From: Streptomyces collinus
GTDB taxonomy: Bacteria; Actinomycetota; Actinomycetes; Streptomycetales; Streptomycetaceae
DNA length: 64,000 nt
Reading direction: 5' to 3'
NCBI RefSeq assembly: GCF_031348265.1
Contig: NZ_CP133771.1
Location: forward strand, 744,001 to 808,000
Within the stretch, counting starts at the first letter, position 1; the number at the start of each line of letters is the position of its first letter. The translations under genes were made by a program, and so were the position numbers. Of this stretch, positions 56,285-64,000 are shown in pieces. Under the pieces are notes generated by a model, which saw nothing but the letters and a program-made list of their open reading frames with translations, was not told the origin of the DNA and searched no databases.

Positions 56285-56677
56285 ATGTTCGGACAGTCCC
56301 AGGCGTTCAGTGGCTTCGCGGTCGACGACCTCGGCGAAGCCCGCCGGTTCTACGGTGAGACGCTCGGTCTCCAGGTGGAGGAGACCGGGGAGGGGGACAT
56401 GCGGATGCTGACGATCAGACTCGGCAGCGGCGCGCAGGTCTTCGTCTACCCCAAGGAGACGCACACTCCTGCCACGTTCACAATCCTCAACTTCCCCGTG
56501 GACGACATCGAGGCCGCCGTCGACGAACTGGATCGGCGCGGCGTGACCATGGAGCGCTACTCGGAATTCGATCACGACGCGAAGGGCATCGTCCGGGTCG
56601 GCAACGGCGGCCCTGCCGCGATCGCCTGGTTCACCGACCCCGCCGGGAACGTCCTCTCCGTGCTCCAGGAGAACTGA
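56285..56677 (+). CDS. VOC/glyoxalase-family protein
   Basis: 130 residues with two beta-alpha-beta-beta-beta modules. AAGGAG lies 9 nt before the [25 protein letters not shown] and [14 protein letters not shown] are typical. Possible metal ligands are few (no clear His in the first module), so it may bind rather than convert a ligand. No operon partner is apparent. Confidence 0.85.
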   Translation: MFGQSQAFSGFAVDDLGEARRFYGETLGLQVEETGEGDMRMLTIRLGSGAQVFVYPKETHTPATFTILNFPVDDIEAAVDELDRRGVTMERYSEFDHDAKGIVRVGNGGPAAIAWFTDPAGNVLSVLQEN

Positions 56678-56701
56678 CCGGCCGCCTGCCCGGCCGCCTG
56701 C
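56678..56701. repeat. two exact 12-bp tandem copies (CCGGCCGCCTGC)
   Basis: Directly after the VOC stop codon. Probably incidental. The following GC-rich 200 bp holds no supported gene. Confidence 0.5.
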
Positions 56702-56919
56702 GTCATCCTGCGGCCCGGCCGGAGGCCGGTGACAGTTCGAGAACGGTGTCAGTGCCGAGGCGCCGCACTTTCTTGCCCGGCACGTCCGAGCGCTACGCTG
56801 CCGCCGCGCTGCCGGCCGTGATGCCCCGCCGGGCGATGTGCGTGTGCGTCTCCCGCGTCATGGGAAGGGGCGTCACCATCGACTGCTGAACGCGCTGAAC
56901 AGTGCGGCAGCACCCGCGG

Positions 56920-57190
56920 CTACGCGGGAACGCCCGCACGCCCACCTTCCCCCGCGGCCCGAGTGGGCCGCAGGTCCTGCTCCGCCCAGATGCATGTGCC
57001 GTCGTGGAGGTAGCGGACGCCCCAGCGCCGCGACATCGCGGCGACGAGTTGCAGGCCGCGTCCGCCTTCGCCGGTATGACTCGCGCGGCGGATCCGGGGG
57101 GTGAGGCTGCCGTCGTAGACCTCGCAGGTCAGGAAGCGGCTGCGCAGCGGGCGGAGGCGGACGGGGCCCTCATGAGGGCTGCTCGACCGA
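56920..57190 (-). pseudogene. C-terminal fragment of an anti-sigma/SpoIIE-type HATPase protein
   Basis: About 90 codons in frame to a TAG: GPVRLRPLRSRFLTCEVYDGS, then GEGGRGLQLVAAMSRRWGVRY and IWAEQDL. This is the G2/F-box end of actinobacterial regulatory ATPases and closely resembles the end of the phosphatase at 1-3.7 kb. The N-box and everything upstream are missing; it abuts the P450 stop codon. Confidence 0.75.
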
Positions 57191-57194
57191 CCCG

Positions 57195-58607
57195 TCAGCC
57201 GGCCGAGTCCGAGTGGAACTCCATGGCCAAGGCGTCGGGTTTTACTGTGATGACGGCCTGGGCCCGCGGTGGACGGGAGATCACCTTGAACCGGGGCCAG
57301 GTTTGGAGGACGGTCGCGAGGATGATGTGCAGCTCAATCCACGCGAAGTTCTCTCCGATGCACTTGCGGCGGCCGTCGCCGAAGGCGAGAAAGGACCCCC
57401 GGGTGGCCGCGACGCGGTCTGCCTCCCAACGGTCCGGATCGAAGGTGTCCGGGTCGGGGAAACGGGAGGAGTCATGCTGGTGCAGATAGGGACTCCACAC
57501 GACATCGGCGCCCTCGGGTATGAGGTGTCCGCCGAGGACGATGTCGCGCGCGGCGGTCCGCGTCACCATCCAGGACGGTCCGTATTTTCTGATGGCCTCC
57601 TGCAGAACCCGTCGGGCGTACGGGAGTTGGTCGATGTCGTCGTAGCGCAGCGGCCGGTCCTCGCACACCGAGGCCAGTTCCTCGCGAAGACGTCGTTCGA
57701 CGGCGGGATTGCCGGCGATCTCGTACAGCGCCCAGGCGAGTGTGGTGCCGGTGGTCTCGATCGCGCCGGCCAGGAGGGTGATGGCCTCGTCCTGGAGTTG
57801 CCGACGGCCGAGTTGGTCTTCAACACCGAGCAGGGTCTCGAACAGGCCCCTCTGCTCCCGGCGCGCCTCGGACGCATGCGGGCACGCCTCGGCGCCGGAC
57901 GCACTGTCCGCCGAAGCGGATCCGGGTGCGGTGACATCGATGTGATGGTCGATGGCCTGGTCGATGAGGGCGCGCAGGCGGGCGACACGGTCGGCGTGCG
58001 CGCGGTTGGCGGGCAGCGCCAGCCGCGTGATCCAGGGCGGAAGGATGACCTGCCGAATCGTCCCTTTCATGATCTCGGGCATGAGGGCGGTGAACTCGCC
58101 CTCCAGGTGTGCGGGCAGGTCCGCGCCGAACACGGCGACGAGGAACGTAGCCAGGGTGATCTCGTTCATGCCGGCGAACATGTCGCGCGGCTCGGCCGCG
58201 GGCCAGGCGCCGACCATCGTCCGCACCTGATCGATCATGGCGTTGCCGCGCTCGGCGATATGCGCCCTGCTGAACATGGGCTGCATCAGACGGCGGTTGC
58301 GCAGATGAGTGTCGCCGTCGGCGACGGTCGCGACTCCATCACCGAGAAAGACCCGCAGCGCATCGTAGTACTTGCCGCCCTTGGGGAAGTGGGCGGCGTC
58401 GGTCACCAAAACCTGGCGGGTCAGTGCGGGGTCCGTGACCACGTAGGCGGGTGTGGGGCCGATGCGTATGCGCACCACCCTGCCGTATTCGCGCAGCGAG
58501 GTGATGAACGGCAGGGGGTCACGGACGAGGCGGAGTCCATGCCCGATCAGTGGCAGTCCGCCGGGGGCCGTGGGGGTGGGGACGGGGGCCGTGGTGGGGG
58601 CGCTCAT
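57195..58607 (-). CDS. cytochrome P450
   Basis: 470 residues. The I-helix is LLAGAIETTGTTLAW, the K-helix EAIRKYG (ExxR) and the heme loop FLAFGDGRRKCIGENFA with the cysteine near residue 415, so all key residues are present. The N-terminal PGGLPLIGHGLRLVRDP and overall pattern resemble terpene-oxidising bacterial P450s such as the pentalenene oxygenase type. No terpene synthase, ferredoxin or reductase gene is next to it. AGGAG precedes a GTG-ATG pair; either may start it. Confidence 0.93.
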   Translation of the reverse strand: MSAPTTAPVPTPTAPGGLPLIGHGLRLVRDPLPFITSLREYGRVVRIRIGPTPAYVVTDPALTRQVLVTDAAHFPKGGKYYDALRVFLGDGVATVADGDTHLRNRRLMQPMFSRAHIAERGNAMIDQVRTMVGAWPAAEPRDMFAGMNEITLATFLVAVFGADLPAHLEGEFTALMPEIMKGTIRQVILPPWITRLALPANRAHADRVARLRALIDQAIDHHIDVTAPGSASADSASGAEACPHASEARREQRGLFETLLGVEDQLGRRQLQDEAITLLAGAIETTGTTLAWALYEIAGNPAVERRLREELASVCEDRPLRYDDIDQLPYARRVLQEAIRKYGPSWMVTRTAARDIVLGGHLIPEGADVVWSPYLHQHDSSRFPDPDTFDPDRWEADRVAATRGSFLAFGDGRRKCIGENFAWIELHIILATVLQTWPRFKVISRPPRAQAVITVKPDALAMEFHSDSAG

Positions 58608-58774
58608 CACGCGCTCACTCCTCGTGGGGGAGGAATCAAACGCCCAAATACCTGCCCATGACAGCTACTCTCGATGCACCGAGACGGCGATCCGTGCGTC
58701 ACACACCGGTCCGCCCGATGCCCTTGTCCGGCCCAGGTGCGCCGCTGGCCCGCAGTGCGAACCGGCACACCGCG

Positions 58775-59263
58775 TCATTCCGGAGAAACGCGAAACTCGA
58801 ATTCGGGACGGTCCCACGGCACAGCGGGCGGGTTCGCGAGCGCGGTCCCGATCCGCACTGCACCTGCGCGGTGGTAGAAGTCCTCGGCGGGAAGATGCGA
58901 CACGACCTTGACACGGTCGAGCCGGGCGGCACGGGCCTCGGACTGCATGTGCGCGACGAGCAGCCGTCCGATACCCCGTCCTTGCACTTCGTCGTCGACG
59001 AACAGCAGGTCGAGCTCCGGTGGAGCGAGGACGAGCGAGTAGAACCCGAGGATCCGGCCTCCATACTCGTCGGCGCCGACGGCCACAAAGGTGCGGTGGG
59101 CCTCGATGTAATCAGGCCCGACCCGGTAGCCCGCGACTGCGGCTGCGTACTTACCCGCGTAGGCGCCTGAGCCACGCACGAGCCGCGTGAGCCGTTTGGC
59201 ATCCCGCGCGACGGCCCTCCGTATCGTGATCGGCCGGCTGACCGGGGAGTGGCGTGAACTCAT
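58775..59263 (-). CDS. GNAT-family acetyltransferase
   Basis: 162 residues. ITIRRAVARDAKRLTRLVRG is motif C, and PELDLLFVDDEVQGRGIGRLLVAHM (quoted in part) is the acetyl-CoA-binding motif A. AEDFYHRAGAVRIG closes the fold. No ribosome-binding site precedes the ATG, so a leaderless start is likely. The frame is open upstream but without homology. Substrate unknown; no toxin-antitoxin-type ribbon-helix-helix partner is visible. Confidence 0.85.
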   Translation of the reverse strand: MSSRHSPVSRPITIRRAVARDAKRLTRLVRGSGAYAGKYAAAVAGYRVGPDYIEAHRTFVAVGADEYGGRILGFYSLVLAPPELDLLFVDDEVQGRGIGRLLVAHMQSEARAARLDRVKVVSHLPAEDFYHRAGAVRIGTALANPPAVPWDRPEFEFRVSPE

Positions 59264-59862
59264 CGGGAGAGTATGTCGCACCGGGGCCTGCCGTCGTGCG
59301 GCGGGTCGGCTGCTCGCGCAGGATTCCTGCACCGCTCCCGGGAACCTCCTGCTCAGACCCCGATCGACCAAGTCACCGCCGCCGCATCGGCCGCCCGCCG
59401 ACAGCAACCGGAACGCCGAACCGCTGCGGAGGAGCCGGAGAACGGGGTGCTCCCAAGAGAACAACCGAGTGCAACGGCGCCCGCGCCCCCCTCGTAACCA
59501 CCTCACTCCGAACTGCGCGTCACGGACAGCACTCGTTGCGACCACCTTCAAGCCCCTGAGTCGCCCTTCCGGTGAGTCGGCATGGTGGGCGCACGCATAG
59601 CCGCCCTCCGAACTATGTTGCCCCACCACATGTGCCCCTGACCTGCATCTTCCTACTGCTGCTACAAACGATTCGTCCGCCTCACCACGTAGGACACGGT
59701 CTTAACCGCACTGACACCCACAGAGGAAACTCCCGCTCGCTGAACACCTCTTGGCCCCACTACGTACTGAGGGCATCCATAGGTGACAGCCAGAGGACGA
59801 CCCACGTCGACGCGCCCGCTAACCACAGCGCACGCGACGGCCGGTCGATGCGGAGGGCAGCA
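59264..59862. other. 600-bp region between divergent GNAT and DUF5134-like genes
   Basis: No gene is supported. The segment from about 59600 to 59800 is less GC-rich than the surroundings and probably holds the promoters. I looked for a CsoR-type copper operator and did not see one. Confidence 0.4.
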
Positions 59863-60765
59863 ATGGGGAGTCCGGCTCTGACGTGGACGCTGGCGGCCGT
59901 CTCCGTACTCGTGACTGTCGTGAGCGCAGCCCGGCTCGCCGCGGCGGACAGCGGAGAGGCCCGGTTCGCGGCCGGAGGCGACGTCGTCATGGCCGGTGGC
60001 ATGGCCGTGATGTTCCTTCCCGCGACGGCAGCCAGCTTCGGAGACCACGGCTTGTGGTGGGTCACGGCCTTCACCGCCGTCGGCCTCGGCGGTGTGGCCC
60101 TGTCCGTGCGCCACGCCCGGCTGCACGGCTGGCAACACGGTCGCCGCTGGGCACACCACGTCATCGGCAGTGCCGCGATGGTGATCATGACGCTGGCCAT
60201 GCCGGGCACCGACTCCGCGCCGGCTCTGGCTCTGGGCGGGCACTCGATGGCGGGCATGAACCACGGGCATGGCCAGGGGTCCGCCGGGACGTCCGACGCC
60301 TCCGAGAGCGTGGGCCACGCCGGGATGGCGGGCATGGAGCACTCCTCTGGGATGACCTCGCACGACATGACGGCCGGCGCCGCCCACAGCGCTGCGGCGG
60401 GAGGCTCCGCTTCTGTGTGGCGTGCCGTTCTGCTCGCTCTGGCCGTGTACTTCCTGCTATCGATCGTCGCGTCCGTCTGGGCACGACTGCGCGGCACGGA
60501 TCGGCAGTCGGGTGCGGGCCGCGGCGCAGGAAGGGGCCGCTGGGCACGGCGGCTTCTCGCCCTGCCCGACGCGATCGTGGTGTTCGTCGCGTCCCTCGCC
60601 CTTTCCGTATGGGACAAGGCCCGGCCAGGAGGGAACAAGCGCCGGGCACACGCGGCAGCAGGCAGCCGCCGTCGCCCGCCGGGTACGTCACCGGGCGCAG
60701 CGCTGACGGCCCACATCGGCATGGGCGGCACAATGTGCGCCATGCTCGTCATGATGGCCGGCTGA
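59863..60765 (+). CDS. Met/His-rich DUF5134-like membrane protein
   Basis: 300 residues. GGAGGG lies 5 nt before the chosen ATG; an in-frame ATG at 59848 is an alternative. Four to five membrane segments surround a loop with HSMAGMNHGHGQG, HAGMAGMEHSSGM and HDMTAGAAH. These clustered Met and His residues are typical of copper-binding segments. The N-terminal half resembles DUF5134. A basic, low-complexity stretch precedes a final hydrophobic end. A role in copper handling is inferred. Confidence 0.75.
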   Translation: MGSPALTWTLAAVSVLVTVVSAARLAAADSGEARFAAGGDVVMAGGMAVMFLPATAASFGDHGLWWVTAFTAVGLGGVALSVRHARLHGWQHGRRWAHHVIGSAAMVIMTLAMPGTDSAPALALGGHSMAGMNHGHGQGSAGTSDASESVGHAGMAGMEHSSGMTSHDMTAGAAHSAAAGGSASVWRAVLLALAVYFLLSIVASVWARLRGTDRQSGAGRGAGRGRWARRLLALPDAIVVFVASLALSVWDKARPGGNKRRAHAAAGSRRRPPGTSPGAALTAHIGMGGTMCAMLVMMAG

Positions 60766-60912
60766 CGCCTCCGTCGCCCCGACTTCCCTGCGTCACTCAT
60801 TGCCGTGAGGCTGCGGACTCCGCCCGGGCGTCCCGCCCGGGGTGCATGACTCACAGGCCGAAGCTCCTGCGGACAGTCCCTGGAACTCTCGGGGCACCGC
60901 AGGGCGTACGTG

Positions 60913-60947
60913 CACGCCGGAGACTCCGGTACGGGGTCTCCGGCGTG
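60913..60947. terminator. 12-bp-stem bidirectional terminator
   Basis: CACGCCGGAGAC and GTCTCCGGCGTG pair perfectly around an 11-nt loop. It lies between the convergent DUF5134-like and BNR-repeat genes, closer to the latter. Confidence 0.8.
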
Positions 60948-60959
60948 GGGAGATACCGC

Positions 60960-61715
60960 TCAGTGGGCGCCGCTCGTCTCGACGGCGAGGCGCTTCGTGA
61001 ACGCATTGCCGCCGTCCTTCGACTCGTACACCCCGGTCTGGGTGGCTGCCAGGATGTGCTCAGCGCCGACGGCGGTGAGAGCCTGGGGCTGGCCGCCCGG
61101 CACGGTGGCGGCCTTCTTCCAGGTGCTGCCGCCGTCGCTGCTGCGGTGTACGCCGCCGGAGGTGTCGATGCCGTACAAGGCGTCCTTCGCCGCCCAGGAG
61201 AGGAAGGCCATCACGGGCTTCTCACCCTTGGCGAAGGTGCTGCCGCCATCGGCGCTCCGGGCTACGCCGTCGGCGGTGGTGGCGAGCACGTTGTCGGGTT
61301 CCTGCGGGCTGACCGCGATGTCGACGGCTTCCACCCGCGCGCCCTCCTTCCAGGAGACGCCGTCCTTGGTCGTGCGCACCAGACCGTTGGTGGAGTCGTA
61401 GCCGTAGACCGTGCCGCGGGCGAAGTCCAGGGCATGGAAGTCGGACTCGCCGGACAAGGACAGGGACTTCCAGGTCTTGCCTGCGTCGGTGCTCTTGATG
61501 AGCCCCTTGTTGCCACCAGAGGTCGGGTGGCCGCTGGCGTAGAAGGTCCTCGCACCGGACACGGTGAAGCCCATGAAGTCGTCCTTGCTGTTCCCGACCA
61601 GCTCCGGCTCCCCCTCGGCGTCGGGGCTGTAGACGCCTTCGTGGGTGGCGACGTACAGGCGCTGGTCGGCGAGGTCCAGACCGAGACCGTGGATGTGGCT
61701 CACGGTCCAGGGCAA
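60960..61715 (-). CDS. BNR/sialidase-like repeat protein, F510_1955 type, N-terminus replaced
   Basis: About 250 residues remain with repeated GGSTW/AGKTW-type Asp-box motifs ([33 protein letters not shown]) of a beta-propeller. Related actinobacterial proteins begin with a signal peptide or lipobox about 40-60 residues before [10 protein letters not shown]. Here the coding homology starts at VSHIHG and the DNA immediately upstream encodes a piece of NuoM, so the native export signal is gone. A TTG at 61715 is the only start in frame. It is probably a non-functional or mislocalised product. Confidence 0.7.
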   Translation of the reverse strand: MPWTVSHIHGLGLDLADQRLYVATHEGVYSPDAEGEPELVGNSKDDFMGFTVSGARTFYASGHPTSGGNKGLIKSTDAGKTWKSLSLSGESDFHALDFARGTVYGYDSTNGLVRTTKDGVSWKEGARVEAVDIAVSPQEPDNVLATTADGVARSADGGSTFAKGEKPVMAFLSWAAKDALYGIDTSGGVHRSSDGGSTWKKAATVPGGQPQALTAVGAEHILAATQTGVYESKDGGNAFTKRLAVETSGAH

Positions 61716-61917
61716 TCAGAGCGCCGTAGAGCACGGAGACCACACCGACGACCACGAAGACAAGGGCGTACTCGCGCCAGGCGTCGGGGCAGGACGGGCA
61801 TGGCGATGCGCAGCAAGCCGTACGTCCCCATCTTCAGCGACACCCCGGCGAGGATCGCCGACCCGGCGGACGGGGCGTCGGTCTGAGCGGGTGGCAGCCA
61901 GGTGTGGAAAGGGGCTC
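61704..61917 (-). pseudogene. nuoM: internal fragment of NADH-quinone oxidoreductase subunit M
   Basis: The segment encodes [39 protein letters not shown], then in a second frame [20 protein letters not shown] and GALIALD. This is the conserved proton-channel region of NuoM. A one-base insertion in a CCCC run near 61778-61781 causes the frame change. It is bounded on one side by the exporter stop codon and on the other by the BNR gene. Confidence 0.8.
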
Positions 61918-61920
61918 TGG

Positions 61921-63357
61921 TCAGTGCACATGCGGGCCACCCGTCGACTGCGGTTTGCCTCGCGGGACGAGCCCCAGGGACACGACGGCGCCGATAGCGG
62001 CCGCCACGGCGCACACCGTGAACGCGTCGCCGAAGCCTTCCACCGAGCCACGCTCGAAGCCGGAGGCTGCGACGGTCGAGACGACGGCGACGCCGACCGA
62101 GCCACCCACCTCGTGGAAGGTGTTGACGACTCCCGAGGCGAGCCCTGCCTCCCGGTGCCCGACCATGCCCAGAGCGGTCGTGGTGGCGGTGACGAAGACC
62201 GCGCCGAGGCCGAGGGAGGCGATGACGAAGCCTGGCAGAAGCCCGCCGTACACACCGCCGGTCTCGGACAACCGGGTCAGTGGGATGGTGCCGACGGCCG
62301 CGACGGCCATGCCGGCGACGGCCGTCGGACGGCTGCCGATCCGGCCCACGAGCCGGGAGGCGAGGTGGGCGCCGATACCGGTGCCCACGGCGACGGGCAG
62401 GAAAACCACGCCGGTCTTCAGTGCACTGAAGCCGCGGATGTGCTGGAGATAGATCGACCCGAGGAAGAAGTACGCGATCAGCAGGCCCGTGGCGATCAAC
62501 ATCAAGAACGCTCCCGCCAGCACCGGCCGCCGAGTGAACATCCGCAGGTCCATCAGTGGGGCGCGACTGGTTCGTTCGACCCCCGCGAAGGCCGCGTATG
62601 CGACCGCCGCACCTGCCAGCGGCAGCAGGGTCGAGGCGGCCGCCCAGCCGGCGTCCCCCGCTTTCACCAGGCCGTAGATCAGGGCGGCCGTACCCGTGGT
62701 GACGAGGAGCGCACCAGGTACGTCGAGCCGCGCGGGCTGCGGGGCCCGGGCCGGCACGAGGGTGGGCAGGGCGGCCAACAGGAGCAGTCCGACCGGCACA
62801 TTGACGAAGAAGGCCCACTGCCAGCCGGGACCGTCGGTCAAAGCCCCGCCGAGGAGCACGCCGGCAGCCGAACCGGTGCCGCCGATCGCCGCCCAGACAC
62901 CGAGGGCCTTGGTGCGTTCCGCACCGTGGAAGGTCGTGGTGACGATGGACAGCGCGGCCGGGGACAGCAAGGCCGCGCCGACGCCTTGGCCGATCCTGCC
63001 ACCGAGCAGGGCCGGGGCGCTCTGGGCCAGACCAGTGACCAGTGAGGCGGCGGTGAAGAGAGCGAGGCCGACGAGCAGGGTCCGGCGGGCGCCGAGAGCG
63101 TCGGCGAGTCGGCCGCCGAGCAGCATCAACCCGCCGAAGCAGAGGGTGTAGGCGGTGACCACCCAGGTCAGCGTCTCCCGGCCGAGGCCGAGGTCGGCCG
63201 CCATGTCGGGCAGGGCGACGTTCACGACGGTGACGTCGAGGATCAGCATGAACTGGGCGAGGCAGATCAGTGCGAGGGCTGCCCAGCGGCGCAGGTCGGC
63301 GGGCGGAGGAGGGTCGTGTTCGGCCGTGTGCGGGGCACCGGCTGCGGAGTGGGTCAT
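61921..63357 (-). CDS. DHA2 (EmrB/QacA) family drug exporter
   Basis: 478 residues, fourteen membrane helices. [20 protein letters not shown] is the D1 motif, [17 protein letters not shown] motif A and the helix-5 motif C region includes [14 protein letters not shown]. It starts with an ATG that overlaps the previous exporter's stop, so the two form one transcript. It is probably a proton-coupled efflux pump for hydrophobic compounds. Confidence 0.92.
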   Translation of the reverse strand: MTHSAAGAPHTAEHDPPPPADLRRWAALALICLAQFMLILDVTVVNVALPDMAADLGLGRETLTWVVTAYTLCFGGLMLLGGRLADALGARRTLLVGLALFTAASLVTGLAQSAPALLGGRIGQGVGAALLSPAALSIVTTTFHGAERTKALGVWAAIGGTGSAAGVLLGGALTDGPGWQWAFFVNVPVGLLLLAALPTLVPARAPQPARLDVPGALLVTTGTAALIYGLVKAGDAGWAAASTLLPLAGAAVAYAAFAGVERTSRAPLMDLRMFTRRPVLAGAFLMLIATGLLIAYFFLGSIYLQHIRGFSALKTGVVFLPVAVGTGIGAHLASRLVGRIGSRPTAVAGMAVAAVGTIPLTRLSETGGVYGGLLPGFVIASLGLGAVFVTATTTALGMVGHREAGLASGVVNTFHEVGGSVGVAVVSTVAASGFERGSVEGFGDAFTVCAVAAAIGAVVSLGLVPRGKPQSTGGPHVH

Positions 63358-64000
63358 GACGAGTCCTTCTGGTGCGTTGTTCCGGTCGTGCCCGCGCCTC
63401 GGGACGGCGCGAGGAGAAGGGCGAGGAGCACACCTGCCGCCGTGACGCCTGCTCCGGCGAACATCGCTGGTCCCATGCCGTCGACGAAGGCACGGCGGGC
63501 AGCTTCGGCGAACGAGGCTCCGGCCTCGCCGGGCAGGCGTTCGGCGAGTGCGAGCGCGGTGCCGAGGGAGTCCTTGGCGGATTCCAGGAGTCCCTCGGGA
63601 ACAGGGGCAGGGGTGGCTTCGAGTCCGCTGCGGTAGCGGTCGGAAAGCAGGCTGCCCATGACCGCGACTCCGGTCGCCGCTCCGAGTTGTATGGCGGCGC
63701 TGTTGGTGGCCGAGCCGACGCCGAGGTCGGTTTCTGGCAGCGAGCCGACGATGGCGTCGCTGGTGGCGGTGATGACGAACCCGGCGCCCGCTCCCAGCAG
63801 CAACATCGCCACAAGCGCCAGGTCGTAGCCGTCCGTTGCCTCGGTGGTGGCGAGCACCGCGGCGGAGGCGGAGAGTAGGGCGAGCCCGCCGGCCGATACC
63901 GTACGCATGCCGAGGCGCGGCGCGAGGACACCCGCCAGCGGGCCGGCGACCAGCAGGGCGAGCGCGGCGGGGCCGAGCCGCACTCCGGTCTGCCCGGCGC
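63354..64000 (-). CDS. DHA2-type MFS exporter (5' part outside window)
   Basis: The C-terminal 215 residues are visible and include several hydrophobic helices, [45 protein letters not shown] and [21 protein letters not shown] (quoted in parts), typical of helices 9-14 of DHA2 exporters. A polar loop and a last helix follow. It overlaps the next exporter by 4 nt; tandem exporters are often drug-resistance loci with a TetR or MarR gene upstream, outside this window. Confidence 0.88.
   Translation of the reverse strand, partial: AGQTGVRLGPAALALLVAGPLAGVLAPRLGMRTVSAGGLALLSASAAVLATTEATDGYDLALVAMLLLGAGAGFVITATSDAIVGSLPETDLGVGSATNSAAIQLGAATGVAVMGSLLSDRYRSGLEATPAPVPEGLLESAKDSLGTALALAERLPGEAGASFAEAARRAFVDGMGPAMFAGAGVTAAGVLLALLLAPSRGAGTTGTTHQKDSS

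Overview
The window is high-GC actinobacterial DNA, most likely from a Streptomyces or a close relative. Evidence for this is the GC-biased third codon positions, frequent GTG starts, leaderless-looking starts, a complete four-gene conservon (cvnABCD), SpoIIE-type phosphatases, a remnant of an MmyB-type regulator, and paired DHA2 drug exporters. Almost everything is accessory metabolism and regulation. The many decayed gene fragments suggest a chromosome arm rather than the core. I found no tRNA, rRNA, CRISPR array, complete insertion sequence or replication origin.

Layout. 1-3.7 kb: two divergent SpoIIE/PP2C-type phosphatases. 3.8-7.4 kb: a LysR regulator divergent from a PrpF-type isomerase and an SLC13/MatC-like carrier, a tricarboxylate-type cassette. 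7.4-21.7 kb: a ROK regulator, a PuuB-like FAD amine oxidase, a class III PLP enzyme of the AGXT2L (phospho-lyase) type, an APH/hydroxylysine-kinase-like phosphotransferase, a HAD hydrolase, a four-gene Pot-like ABC importer, a succinate-semialdehyde-type dehydrogenase and an SDR. This looks like a catabolic island for an amine or amino alcohol. Two promoters in it share a near-identical operator that overlaps the -35 box. 21.7-31.3 kb: a PucR-like regulator, a membrane metallophosphoesterase, gdhA and a TerC protein, interspersed with remnants of an XRE/MmyB regulator, a Gfo/Idh oxidoreductase, an alpha/beta hydrolase, a carotenoid-desaturase-like oxidoreductase, and a siderophore ABC/DUF2218 locus.

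31.3-37.1 kb: the conservon and an orphan sugar-type binding lipoprotein. 37.2-46.7 kb (minus strand): APC permease, UAAP1, UAAP2, urea/guanidine carboxylase, allophanate hydrolase, TetR regulator. A perfect 20-bp palindrome sits just upstream of the first gene. This gene content matches the guanidine (carboxyguanidine deiminase) pathway better than simple urea use. 46.8-56.1 kb: a Tat-exported acetamidase/formamidase, a PucR regulator and a divergent five-gene operon (polysaccharide-deacetylase-fold amidohydrolase, APC permease, two SDRs, agmatinase-family ureohydrolase). The formamidase and the operon share a palindromic upstream motif. 56.2-64 kb: a VOC protein, a cytochrome P450, a GNAT enzyme, a Met/His-rich DUF5134-like membrane protein, a BNR-repeat protein whose 5' end is joined to a nuoM fragment, and two DHA2 exporters.

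Taken together, the middle of the window looks like a nitrogen-scavenging region. Amine, guanidino and amide substrates are imported and stripped to ammonia, urea or carboxyguanidine. Urea or guanidine is then cleared by the carboxylase/allophanate hydrolase pair, and ammonium can be fixed by the NADP-type glutamate dehydrogenase. Substrates are inferred from family and context only.
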